This document shows, piece after piece, positions 33,860-43,486 of a stretch of DNA of 64,000 nt. The position numbers and the translations under genes are program-made. The first letter of the stretch is position 1; each line of letters starts with the position of its first letter. The stretch is from positions 310,001 to 374,000 of the forward strand of contig NZ_QQBJ01000005.1 of assembly GCF_003347205.1 (NCBI RefSeq), written 5' to 3'. Under the pieces are notes generated by a model. The model saw only the letters and a list, made by a program, of their open reading frames with translations. It was not told the DNA's origin and did not search any database. This DNA is from Mycolicibacterium moriokaense (GTDB lineage Bacteria; Actinomycetota; Actinomycetes; Mycobacteriales; Mycobacteriaceae).

Positions 33860-36800
33860 TCGAGCATCGCCTCCGCCCAGGCGATATGCCCCTCGTAACC
33901 AAGGGAGTTGGCCATCGAGTGATAGCGGCCCGCCAGGTCTTTGTAGGCGGTGGTGTCGCCATGGGCGCGCGCCAGCAGCGCGCGTACCCGCAGCAGCGTG
34001 ATGTCGATCATCGGCGACGCCTGAGGTGCCGGCCAGTTCGCCAGCCGGTCGATCTCCGCCTGGGCCCGAGCCACGTCACCTTCGGCCCCCCGCTCGAGTA
34101 GCGCCTCCACCAGAGCCTGGATTCCGTGAACGAGATATGCCAGCCGTCCTGCCCGGTGCAGGTCGTCGACGGCTTGGCTCATCGCTGATATCGCATCGGG
34201 TTTGCCGCGTCTGGCCTCCTCGCGGGCGGTGATCAGCGCGAAGACCGGGACCAGGGAGGGAATCCGGTCGCGCAGTAGGCCCAGCGCCCCCGCCATGATC
34301 TCCATCCCGCGGTCACGATCGGCCGACGTTTCCCGGTGCAGCAGGACCAGACCGAGTGTGGTCTTCGCGAAGAGGAGTGCGAAATCGCTGCTTGCGCGTT
34401 GGGCGGTCTGCATCGCGTCCTCGATCACCCGCAGCGCGGAGTCGTCGGCACGACGCACCCCGAGCGCAATTCCAACACCCTCGGACCATGACACGACGAG
34501 GGCGAAAGTGGTGGGGTCGCTGTTTCTCGCCATTGCGACAGCGTCCTGGAAGTCCTGCTTCCACCCATCGCGACCCAGCCACCATCGGGCAACGCCGCCA
34601 AACGCCAAAGCGACCGCCAGCGGTGACCCCACACCGAATCCGGCGCCCTTGGTGGGATCGCCGTCGGCGAGGTCGACGATCATCCGGGACCGCCTCAGTA
34701 GCTTGTCGAAGTCACCGATGTTGAACCAACTGAGGAAAGCCATCAGCGGCAAGCCCACGGTCAGGTTGGGGTCGGAGATGGAATCGAGCAACTCTGTCTG
34801 TTCGTACGCCAGCTGCGACGCTTCCCGGGTATCCCCGCCGAAGAGGAGTTCTGAGGCCAGCCCCGTCATGCCGATGGCCAGCGAGACCTTGTCGTCGGCG
34901 GCGTCACACAGTTCTCGCAACTCCGCGAAGTGGCCCCGGGTTTCCCGCGTCGTGCGGGCGTGAAAGTCGGTGGCGCACAGCATCGTGCGGGCAGCAATCC
35001 GCATCTGCATTCGGGCGGGGTCGTCAGCAGGCAGCTTGTCGGCGATGCTGCGCGCCCTCTCCCAATTGACCCGCGCCGCGGCGACCTCGCGCTTCGCCGA
35101 CCGCGCGGCTGCGCGCATCTGCCAGCCGTATGCGGCGTGCAGTTCGCCCGCGGCCTCGGCGTGCTCGGCGATCAGCGATGCGTTCTCGTCCAGCGACGCC
35201 TGATGATGTTCTTCGATCGCGGCGGCGAGCCGCCGGTGGGTTTCCGCGCGATCGGACTTCAGTTGCGACTCGTATGCCACCGCGCGAATCAGCGGATGCC
35301 GGAACGCGTATTCGGCGCTCGGCGTGAAGCGCACTTGCTCGATCAGCTCTGTGGCGAGTAACTCGTCGACGTCTGCGTCGATTCGAAGCGCCGTAAGCAA
35401 CTCGTGCCCGAAGCGGGCTCCGATCACCGACGCCGCAGCCAATGTCCGCCTGGCGGGCCCACCCAGCCGGTCGATGCGTGCCTTGATGGCCGCCTGCACT
35501 GTGGCGGGCACGGCGACGTCTGCGGCGTCGGTGCGACAGACGTGGCGGCCGCGTTCACCGAGCAGCACTCCGCGCTGCGCCAACTCGCGCACCATCTCCT
35601 CGGCGAAAAACGGGTTTCCCGCCGCCCGTTCGCAGACGGTCGCCGCAAGCTCGTCAACCGAGGGATCCGTGCCCAGCAGCTCGCCCAGTAGTGCCTCGGT
35701 GTCGGGATCACCCAGTGGGGCAAGGGCTATCGATTGCGCGCCGCGTACCCGCGATAGTGCTCCCTCATATTCCGGGCGCGACGTGACCAACACCAGCAAC
35801 CTCGTCTGCGGGACGACCGCCAGGAAGTCGGCCAGCATCGACTCGCTCAGCGCATCGATCCAGTGCGCATCTTCGATGATGAACAACGCGGGTTCAGTGC
35901 GTGCCAGAGCGGCGCTGTTGAGCAGAGCGGTCAACCGGCGCCGCCGGGCATCCGGATCGATCGGCGGCAGCGACACGTCGGGATCGGAAAGCCCCAGCAA
36001 GTCTTCGAGCAGCGCCAGATCCTCCGGGTCTGACTCGGGTACGGCTTCCCGCAATCGCAGGCGAGCGGACTCGCCCTCGAGATCGGCCACTCCACTGCTC
36101 GCGCGCAGCAGTTCGCTGATGGCATGGAAGGAGATGTCGCTCGCATGGGATTCGCAGAAGGTCCATGCGATGTCGATCCCGCGTCCGCTCGCCAGCGCAC
36201 AGACTTCCCGAGCCACGCGGCTCTTGCCGATGCCCGGCGGTCCCACCACATTCACGACCCCGCCTTGGCCACCGACGGCCCGGTCCACCATGGCGTCAAG
36301 GACAGCCATCTCCCAGCGCCTGCCGACCATGCCCGCTTCGGCTCGGGGCACCGTGCGGCTCTGCCGGTCGATGGCCAACAGCCGGCGCGCCGCAACGGGA
36401 TCCGCCGCACCCTTGATGCGCACGTGTTCGGGCTCGGCCAGTGCGGCCAGGTGTTCGACGAGTAGCGCTGTGGACTCCGAGAGCAACACGCCGCCAGGCG
36501 GCGCCGCCGACTCGATCCGTTGCGCCATTCCGACGTGATGGCCGGTCGCGGCGTAGCCCATTGACCCCGAACCGATCTCGCCGGCGATCACCTGACCCGA
36601 GTCGAGGCCGACGCGCAGCTGCAGAGCTACGCCGTCACGCCGCTGTACGTCGGCCGAAAGCCTGTTCGCCTCGTCCTGGATGGCCAGTGCTGCCAGGCAG
36701 CCGCGAACTGCATGGTCCTCCAGGGCAACTGGGGCGCCGAAGAGCGCCATCACCCCGTCGCCGTTGTACTCCGCGGTTCCGCCGTAGCGATTCACCACCG

Positions 36801-37023
36801 CGGCCGCCCGCTCGACGAGGACGGTCATGATTTCGCGCAGCCGTTCGGTGTCCACGGCGGCGGCGATGTCCATCGAGCGAACGACATCGGCGAACAGCAC
36901 CGTGACTTGCTTGTACTCCGGTGTGTGAGCCGCGGCCGTGGTCGGGGCGCCGCACTCGTCGCAGAACTTGGCGTTCGCCCGAAGCTGCGTGCCGCATTTC
37001 GCGCACGCCCCACAGGCAATCAC
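33856..37023 (-). CDS. Cyclase-domain STAND ATPase, paralogue 2
   Basis: A 1055-aa paralogue of its neighbours with the same order: zinc ribbon CAKCGTQLRANAKFCDECG, cyclase domain, ATPase with Walker A GPPGIGKS and Walker B IIEDAHWIDALSES, helical tail ending GHIAWAEAMLE. Cyclase residues: D46 and D89 kept; E85 in AEYNGDG replaces the usual Lys; G165 in HVGMAQR replaces Asn. The GTG start overlaps the stop of paralogue 3 by GTGA. Sharing of all substitutions among paralogues suggests they arose before the tandem duplication and were kept by selection. Confidence 0.88.
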   Translation of the reverse strand: MIACGACAKCGTQLRANAKFCDECGAPTTAAAHTPEYKQVTVLFADVVRSMDIAAAVDTERLREIMTVLVERAAAVVNRYGGTAEYNGDGVMALFGAPVALEDHAVRGCLAALAIQDEANRLSADVQRRDGVALQLRVGLDSGQVIAGEIGSGSMGYAATGHHVGMAQRIESAAPPGGVLLSESTALLVEHLAALAEPEHVRIKGAADPVAARRLLAIDRQSRTVPRAEAGMVGRRWEMAVLDAMVDRAVGGQGGVVNVVGPPGIGKSRVAREVCALASGRGIDIAWTFCESHASDISFHAISELLRASSGVADLEGESARLRLREAVPESDPEDLALLEDLLGLSDPDVSLPPIDPDARRRRLTALLNSAALARTEPALFIIEDAHWIDALSESMLADFLAVVPQTRLLVLVTSRPEYEGALSRVRGAQSIALAPLGDPDTEALLGELLGTDPSVDELAATVCERAAGNPFFAEEMVRELAQRGVLLGERGRHVCRTDAADVAVPATVQAAIKARIDRLGGPARRTLAAASVIGARFGHELLTALRIDADVDELLATELIEQVRFTPSAEYAFRHPLIRAVAYESQLKSDRAETHRRLAAAIEEHHQASLDENASLIAEHAEAAGELHAAYGWQMRAAARSAKREVAAARVNWERARSIADKLPADDPARMQMRIAARTMLCATDFHARTTRETRGHFAELRELCDAADDKVSLAIGMTGLASELLFGGDTREASQLAYEQTELLDSISDPNLTVGLPLMAFLSWFNIGDFDKLLRRSRMIVDLADGDPTKGAGFGVGSPLAVALAFGGVARWWLGRDGWKQDFQDAVAMARNSDPTTFALVVSWSEGVGIALGVRRADDSALRVIEDAMQTAQRASSDFALLFAKTTLGLVLLHRETSADRDRGMEIMAGALGLLRDRIPSLVPVFALITAREEARRGKPDAISAMSQAVDDLHRAGRLAYLVHGIQALVEALLERGAEGDVARAQAEIDRLANWPAPQASPMIDITLLRVRALLARAHGDTTAYKDLAGRYHSMANSLGYEGHIAWAEAMLE

Positions 37024-40000
37024 TCGATCATCGCCTCGGCCCAGGCGATATGCCCCTCGAGGCCAAGCGAATCGGCCATCTCGTGATAGCGGACCGCCAG
37101 GTCCTTGTAGGCGATGTCATCGCCCTGGGCTCGGGCCAGTAGCGCGCGCAACCGCAGCAGCCAGACGTCGCGCATGGCCAAGCCGTCATCGGCAGGCGCT
37201 GCTGCGAACCGGTCCAGCATGGCCGTGGCGTCGTCGATGTCGCTCGCGGACCCGTTGTCGAGCAGTGTCTCGACGAGTTGGCCGATTGCGGGGATGGCAT
37301 ATCCCCACGCCAACAGTTGTCCGTCATGGCAAATGTGGTCGATGGCGGCGAACATCAGCCGTTTGGCCTCGTCGCGATCCCCGTGCCGAGCTCTCTGGCC
37401 TGCCAAATACAGGTTGACGAGCGGCAATTCGGACAGCGAGAACCCCTGGCGCGGGAACTCTTCGCTCACCTCCGACAGCAGGCGGTATCCGTGGGCACGC
37501 TGCTCGTCGGTGTCGCGGTGCACAAGCGCGACGCCCAGTGCCGACTGTGCCCAGACATACGCCATGTCGTCACCGGATCGTTTGGCGATCTGTAGCGCAT
37601 CCTCGATCTCACGCACGGCCGCGTCGCGCGGCGTCAACGCGCCCATCGCCACTCCGGGGAAGTAGGCATAGGTGATCGCCGTGGCGTAGGTCAACGGGTC
37701 AGCACTGCGTGCCATGTCGAGTCCGTGGCGCAGATCGTCTTGCCATCCCGGGCGTCCCAGGCAGTAGCGGGCGATGGCCCGCGTCGCGAAGGCGAGCGCC
37801 AAGGGCGACCCGAAGGTGAAGTTCCCCTTGGTGGCGTCGCCGTCGGCGAGGTCGATCGCCCGTTGCGACCACCGCAGTACGTCACACCACTGGCCGGTCT
37901 GCCCCTTGGTGTAGATGAGCTGGAAGGACAGCCCCACCGTCAACGCCGCATCGCCGACCTGCTCGGTCAGGGCCATGGCGTCTGAAGCCAGTTGCGATGC
38001 GACGCCGATCCTGCCCTGGAAGGCGTGATCCGTCGCCAGACCCGCCATGCCGATGGCCAGCGACGCCCTGTCCCCGGCCGCGGTGCACAACTGCCGCAAT
38101 TCATCAAAGCGATCGCCCGTGTCGTCGCCATGGAGTCGCCAGGCGATGCCGCACAGCATGGTGCGGGGCGCGATCCGCATCGCGGTCCGGTCGGGGTCCT
38201 CGGCAGGCACCGCGTCGGCGATCGCCCGGGCGCGTTCCCAACTCTGGCGCGCCGCGTCGATGTCGCGATAGGTCGCCCACGTCGCGGCGCGCATATGCCA
38301 CTGATAGGCGCTGTGCAGATCACCGGCGGCCTCCAGGTGCTCGGCGAGCAGAGCGGCATTCTCGTCGGCCGCTCCCGGGTCGCGGGACTCGATCGCGGCC
38401 GCGACGTGCCGGTGCAGTTCAGCGCGATCCGACTTCAGCTGTGATTCGTAGGCCACCGTACGAATCAGCGGGTGATGGAAGGCGTATTCGGGGCGTGGAC
38501 TGAACCGCACCTGGTCGATCAGTTCGACCCTGAGCAGTTCGTCGAATACGGGATCGATGCCCAGCGAGGTGAGCAGTTCCGCGTCGAAGTGGGCTCCGAT
38601 CACCGACGCCGCGTTCATCGTGCGCTTGGCCGCGCCGGGCAGCCGGTCGATGCGAGCCTCGATGGCTGCCTGAACCGTGGCAGGCACGTTGAGCTCCGCG
38701 ACATCCGCCAGACACTTGTAGTCACCGGTCGCCCCGGCCAGCACACCGCGCTGCACCAGTTCGCGCACCATCTCCTCGGCGAAGAACGGATTTCCGGCAG
38801 CCCGGTCGACGATCACCGCCGCCAGCTCGCCGACCGACGGGTCCGAGCCCATCAGGGCGTGCAACAGCTTCGAGATGTCCGAAATATCCAGTGGTGCAAG
38901 CGATATGGTCTGAGCGCCATGCACCCGTGTCAACACTCCGTCATATTCCGGACGCGAGGTGATCAGCACCATCAGCTTGGCGCGGGGGACCACCGAGAGC
39001 AGATCGCTCACCATCGACTCGCTGACGGAGTCGATCCAGTGCGCATCCTCGATGACGAACAGCGCGGGCTCGGTGCGCGCCAGTGACGCGGTGTTGATCA
39101 GAGCGGTCAACCGGCGCCGCCGCGCAGCGGGGTCGATCTGGGGTAGCGGAACCTCGGGATCGGCGATCCCCAACAGGTCTTCCAGCAGCAGCAGATCCTG
39201 CGGGTCTGCGTCGGGGACCTCCTGCCGGGCCCGATCGCGGGCCGCCTGGCCGTCCAGGTCGCTCACCCCGCTGCCGGCTCTCAGCAGCCGGGTCACCGCA
39301 TGAAATGGGATGTCGCTGGTGTGGGATTCGCAGAACGTCCAGTACACCTCGACGCCACGGTCGGCAGCCAGCGCCGCGGCCTCGCGCGCCACCCGGCTCT
39401 TGCCGATGCCGGGTGGCCCCACCACGTTGACAATGCCGCCACGGCCGGCGATCGCCCTGTCGACGATCGCATCGAGTGCGGCCATCTCCCACCGCCGCCC
39501 GACGAGGTTCGCCTCGGCCCATCCGCCCAGGCGCTCCCGCGTCTCCAAACCCAGCAGGCGTCGACCGCGAATGGGGTGGGCGAAACCCTTGATGCGCAGC
39601 GTCTCCGGGTCGCCCAGTGTGGTCCGATGCTCGACCAGTGCCGCGGTCGATTCCGAGAGCATCACGCCGCCCGGTGGTGCCACCGACTCCATCCGCTGGG
39701 CCAGGCCGACGGTCTCGCCGGTCGCCGCGTATCCGAGCGAGCCCGAACCGATCTCGCCCGCGATGACCCGGCCCGAGTTGAGGCCGACCCGCAGTTGAAG
39801 AGCGATACCGTCGCGGCGCGCCACCTCCGCGGCCAGCCTGCCGGCATCCTCCTGGATGGCCAGTGCTGCCAGGCAGCCGCGAAAGGCGTGGTCCTCCAGG
39901 GCAACCGGGGCGCCGAAGAGCGCCATCACCCCGTCGCCGTTGTACTCCACGGTGCCGCCATAGCGCTTCACCACCGTCGCCGAGCGTTCCACCAGCGCGG

Positions 40001-40199
40001 TCATGATCTCGCGCAGCCGTTCGATGTCCACGGCGGCTGCGATGTCCATCGAGCGCACCACGTCGGCGAACAGCACCGTGACCTGCTTGTGGACCGGCGG
40101 CTCGGCCGAGCCCGCCATCGGGGTGCCGCACTCGTCACAGAACTTGGCCCCGGAACGCAGACCGGTGCCGCACAAACCGCACACCATGGCCGATGTCAT
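37020..40199 (-). CDS. Cyclase-domain STAND ATPase, paralogue 3
   Basis: A 1059-aa paralogue: zinc ribbon CGLCGTGLRSGAKFCDECG, cyclase domain with D46, D89, E85 (VEYNGDG) and G165 (TVGLAQR), ATPase Walker A GPPGIGKS and Walker B VIEDAHWIDSVSES, helical tail ending GHIAWAEAMIE. The ATG at 40199 (MTSAMVCG) is chosen because it overlaps the paralogue 4 stop by ATGA and lines up the residue numbering of paralogues 1-3 exactly; an upstream in-frame start would add 7 residues. Confidence 0.88.
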   Translation of the reverse strand: MTSAMVCGLCGTGLRSGAKFCDECGTPMAGSAEPPVHKQVTVLFADVVRSMDIAAAVDIERLREIMTALVERSATVVKRYGGTVEYNGDGVMALFGAPVALEDHAFRGCLAALAIQEDAGRLAAEVARRDGIALQLRVGLNSGRVIAGEIGSGSLGYAATGETVGLAQRMESVAPPGGVMLSESTAALVEHRTTLGDPETLRIKGFAHPIRGRRLLGLETRERLGGWAEANLVGRRWEMAALDAIVDRAIAGRGGIVNVVGPPGIGKSRVAREAAALAADRGVEVYWTFCESHTSDIPFHAVTRLLRAGSGVSDLDGQAARDRARQEVPDADPQDLLLLEDLLGIADPEVPLPQIDPAARRRRLTALINTASLARTEPALFVIEDAHWIDSVSESMVSDLLSVVPRAKLMVLITSRPEYDGVLTRVHGAQTISLAPLDISDISKLLHALMGSDPSVGELAAVIVDRAAGNPFFAEEMVRELVQRGVLAGATGDYKCLADVAELNVPATVQAAIEARIDRLPGAAKRTMNAASVIGAHFDAELLTSLGIDPVFDELLRVELIDQVRFSPRPEYAFHHPLIRTVAYESQLKSDRAELHRHVAAAIESRDPGAADENAALLAEHLEAAGDLHSAYQWHMRAATWATYRDIDAARQSWERARAIADAVPAEDPDRTAMRIAPRTMLCGIAWRLHGDDTGDRFDELRQLCTAAGDRASLAIGMAGLATDHAFQGRIGVASQLASDAMALTEQVGDAALTVGLSFQLIYTKGQTGQWCDVLRWSQRAIDLADGDATKGNFTFGSPLALAFATRAIARYCLGRPGWQDDLRHGLDMARSADPLTYATAITYAYFPGVAMGALTPRDAAVREIEDALQIAKRSGDDMAYVWAQSALGVALVHRDTDEQRAHGYRLLSEVSEEFPRQGFSLSELPLVNLYLAGQRARHGDRDEAKRLMFAAIDHICHDGQLLAWGYAIPAIGQLVETLLDNGSASDIDDATAMLDRFAAAPADDGLAMRDVWLLRLRALLARAQGDDIAYKDLAVRYHEMADSLGLEGHIAWAEAMIE

Positions 40200-43100
40200 T
40201 CGATCATCGCCTTGGCCCACTCGGTATGGGCCTCGTAGCCAACAGATTCCGCCAGCGCGTGATAGCGGCCTGCCCAGTCCCGGAAAGCGGCATCATCGCC
40301 GTGGGCCCGGGCCAGCAGCGCGCGCAGGCGGAGCACCATTACGTCGAGCATCGCCCAACGTTTCTCTGCCGCCAAGTCGGCCAATCGGGCGATCTCGTCT
40401 TGGACTTCGGCCAGGTCGCTCTCGCTGCCTCGCTGGAGCAGCGCCTCGATGAAAATGCCGGTGCCAGGAACGCCGTATCCTCCAGCGAGTCGTCCGGCAT
40501 CCCGCAGCTCGCCCATGGCTGGGCGCATCACCGCAATGGCGGCACCCAGCTGGGCCATCTCGGGGACGGCGATCAATACATCAATGGCTGGGACCAGGCA
40601 GGGAACGCGCTCGCGAAATTTGTCGCGGGCCCGCATCGTCAGTTCCAGGCCGCGACGTTGGAGGGTCGCATCGTCCCGATACATCAGTGAGCCGCCCAAC
40701 GCATACTCGGCGAAAATCACCGCTGAATCGCTGCTGGCCCGCCGGGCGGACGCCACCGCCTCCCGGATCGTGGCCAAGACCGAGTCGCGGACCCGCAGCG
40801 CCCCGGCGACAATTCCCACGCCGTAAGCCCAGGCGAAGACAAGGGCGAGGGTGGTCGGGTCGCTGTTTCGAGCCATCTCGACGGCGTCGTCGACGTCGTC
40901 GCGCCAGCCCGGACGACCGAGCCAGCATCGCGCAAGGCCGCGAAACGCAAGTGCCATCGCCAGCGGCGATCCGATGCCGAAGCCCGCGCCCATGATCGGG
41001 TCGCCCTCGGTCAGGTCGATGACGGTCTGCGACCATCGCAGGATCTCGTCGAACTCGCCGACGTCGAACCAGGTGGCCAACGATTGGAACGCCAACCCGA
41101 CGGTCAGGTTCGGATCACCGATCGACTCGAGCAGGGCCATCTGTTCGGATACCAGCCGCGCCCCCTCGAGCGGGCGGCCCGCGAAGAGGTGTTCGGTGAC
41201 CAACCCGGTCATCCCGATGGCCAGCGACATCTTGTCGTCTGCCGCGTCGCACAACTCCCGTAGCATCTCGAAGCGCCCCCGGCTTTCCTGTGCATTCCGG
41301 GCGTGAAAGTCGGTGGCACACAACATGGTGCGCGGAGCAATGCGCATCGGCAGTCGGGCCGGGTCATCGGCGGGCAGCGCGTCGGCGATCCGGCAGGCCC
41401 GCTCCCAGCTGACCCGGGCCGCGTCGACATCGAGGCCGGCCGATGATGTGGCGGCGCGCATGTGCCAGCCGTAGGCCGAATGCGGGTCGCCCGCGGACTC
41501 GAGATGCTCGGCGATCAGGGCCGCGTTCTCCTCCACCGAGCCGGGGTCGTGTTCTTGGATCCAGTCGGCCACCCGCCGATGGGTTTGCGCCCGGTCGGAT
41601 TTCAGCTGTGATTCGTAGGCCACTGTGCGGATCAGCGGATGGTGGAAGGCGTACTCGGCAGAGGGGGTGAACCGCACCTGATCGATCAGTTCCGCGGCCA
41701 GCAGCTCGCCGAATTCGGGGTCGATGCCCAGCGCGTTGAGCACGTGGGCTTCGAAGCGGGCACCGATCACCGATGCCGCGGTGAGCGTCCGCTTGGCCCG
41801 GCCGGTCAGCCGGTCGATGCGGGCCTCGATGGCCGCCTGCACGGTGGGCGGCACGCTCACCTCGGCGACATCGGCTCGACAGAGATAGTCGCCGTGCCGG
41901 CCGGTCAGCACGCCGCGCTGGGCCAGTTCGCGCACCATCTCCTCGGCGAAAAACGGGTTCCCCGAAGCCCGCTCGACGATGACCGCCGCCAGCTCGGCCA
42001 CCGACGGATCCGGACCCAGCAGTTCGGTCAGCAGCGTCGCGGTATCCGTATCACCCAGTGGGGCAAGGCCTACCGACTGAGCGCCGTGCGTCCACGCCAG
42101 CGCCCCCTGGTATTCGGGTCGGGCGGTGATCAGCACCATCGACGGGGTGCGCGCAACGACGGACAGGAAGTCGGCCAGCATCGATTCGCTTGCGGCGTCG
42201 ATCCAGTGCGCGTCCTCGATGACGTACAGCGCCGGTGCGGTGCGGGCCAGCGTCGCCGTGTTCACCAATGCGGTCAGACGGCGTCGTTTCGCATCCGGGT
42301 CGATCGGGGGCAGCGTCACCTCGGGGTCGGCGATGCCCAACAGCTCATCGAGCAGCAACAGATCCTGCGGGTCGGCATCGGGAATCTGCTCGCGCACCCG
42401 GGCCCGGGCGGTCTCGTCATCGGCGTCGGCCACTCCAAGTCCGGCCCGAAGCAGCCGCGTCACCGCGAAGAACGGCACGTCCCGGGCGTGGGATTCGCAG
42501 AAAGTCCAGTAGGCGGCTGCGCCGTGGTCGGCCGCCAGCGCCGCGGCTTGGCGGGCCACCCGGGACTTGCCGATGCCGGGTGCTCCGACCAACATCACCA
42601 CGCCACCGTGGCCGCCGATCGTGCGCTCCACCAAGGCGGCCAGGGCGGCCATCTCCCAGCGTCGCCCGACCAGGTTCGCCTCGGCGCGCCCGACGCGGCC
42701 GTCGCGCGGTCCGATCCCGAGCAGTACGTGAGCGCGCACAGGGCCGTCGGCGCCCTTGATCCGCACCTGCTCCGGGTCGGCCAGGGTGACGATGTGTTCG
42801 ACGAGTTGCGCCGTCGACTCCGAAAGCAACACCCCGCCGGCCGGCGCCGCGGATTCCATCCGCTGCGCGAACCCGACGGTCTCGCCGGTCGCCGCGTATC
42901 CCAGCGACCCCGAACCGATCTCGCCGGCGATCACGCGCCCGGAGTTCAACCCCACCCGCACCTGCAGTTCGACGCCGTCGCGGCGGGCCACGTCGTCAGC
43001 GAGGCGCGTCGCCTCGTCCTGGATGGCGAGCGCGGCAACGCAGGCGCGGAACGCGTGATCCTCCAGCGCAATCGGCGCGCCGAACAGCGCCATCACGCCG

Positions 43101-43369
43101 TCGCCGGTGTACTCCACAGTCCCGCCGTAGCGGCGCGCGACCCCCGCGGCGCGCTCGACCAGTTCGGTCATCACCTCCCGCAGGCGCTCGATGTCCAGTG
43201 CCGCAGCGATGTCCATCGACCGGACCACATCGGCGAACAGCGCGGTCACCTGCTTGTATTCGGCGGCGTCTGTCGGCGCAGCCAGCGCCGACCCGCATTT
43301 GTCGCAGTACCGAGCGCCTTCGCGTGGCGTGCTCCCACACGACCGGCACATCGCGACCGCCGACGTCAC
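40196..43369 (-). CDS. Cyclase-domain STAND ATPase, paralogue 4 (first of four)
   Basis: A 1057-aa paralogue and the promoter-proximal gene of the four: zinc ribbon CRSCGSTPREGARYCDKCG, cyclase domain with D47 and D90 kept, E86 in VEYTGDG and G166 in TVGFAQR, ATPase Walker A GAPGIGKS and Walker B VIEDAHWIDAASES, helical tail. The GTG at 43369 is preferred: GGTGGAG lies 6 nt upstream and the product then starts MTSAVAMC, like paralogue 3. A GTG at 43381 is the alternative. Upstream are a possible -10 (TATTCT, 43422-43417) and a short inverted repeat at 43451-43466. Confidence 0.87.
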   Translation of the reverse strand: MTSAVAMCRSCGSTPREGARYCDKCGSALAAPTDAAEYKQVTALFADVVRSMDIAAALDIERLREVMTELVERAAGVARRYGGTVEYTGDGVMALFGAPIALEDHAFRACVAALAIQDEATRLADDVARRDGVELQVRVGLNSGRVIAGEIGSGSLGYAATGETVGFAQRMESAAPAGGVLLSESTAQLVEHIVTLADPEQVRIKGADGPVRAHVLLGIGPRDGRVGRAEANLVGRRWEMAALAALVERTIGGHGGVVMLVGAPGIGKSRVARQAAALAADHGAAAYWTFCESHARDVPFFAVTRLLRAGLGVADADDETARARVREQIPDADPQDLLLLDELLGIADPEVTLPPIDPDAKRRRLTALVNTATLARTAPALYVIEDAHWIDAASESMLADFLSVVARTPSMVLITARPEYQGALAWTHGAQSVGLAPLGDTDTATLLTELLGPDPSVAELAAVIVERASGNPFFAEEMVRELAQRGVLTGRHGDYLCRADVAEVSVPPTVQAAIEARIDRLTGRAKRTLTAASVIGARFEAHVLNALGIDPEFGELLAAELIDQVRFTPSAEYAFHHPLIRTVAYESQLKSDRAQTHRRVADWIQEHDPGSVEENAALIAEHLESAGDPHSAYGWHMRAATSSAGLDVDAARVSWERACRIADALPADDPARLPMRIAPRTMLCATDFHARNAQESRGRFEMLRELCDAADDKMSLAIGMTGLVTEHLFAGRPLEGARLVSEQMALLESIGDPNLTVGLAFQSLATWFDVGEFDEILRWSQTVIDLTEGDPIMGAGFGIGSPLAMALAFRGLARCWLGRPGWRDDVDDAVEMARNSDPTTLALVFAWAYGVGIVAGALRVRDSVLATIREAVASARRASSDSAVIFAEYALGGSLMYRDDATLQRRGLELTMRARDKFRERVPCLVPAIDVLIAVPEMAQLGAAIAVMRPAMGELRDAGRLAGGYGVPGTGIFIEALLQRGSESDLAEVQDEIARLADLAAEKRWAMLDVMVLRLRALLARAHGDDAAFRDWAGRYHALAESVGYEAHTEWAKAMIE

Positions 43370-43450
43370 CGCATTCTCCACCTATCCCCGGAGGCCGCCC
43401 GCCCCCGATTGCCACGAGAATAGGACGTTCACCAGCGACGAGCAGTGCAA

Positions 43451-43466
43451 TTGACCCATGCGTCAA
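43451..43466. promoter_or_regulatory. Short inverted repeat upstream of the cyclase-STAND operon
   Basis: TTGAC, 6 nt, GTCAA, about 85 bp upstream of the GTG start of paralogue 4. It could be an operator, or a chance match; no second copy was seen. Confidence 0.3.
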
Positions 43467-43486
43467 CCTCGGCAGGTCCGGCCGGG

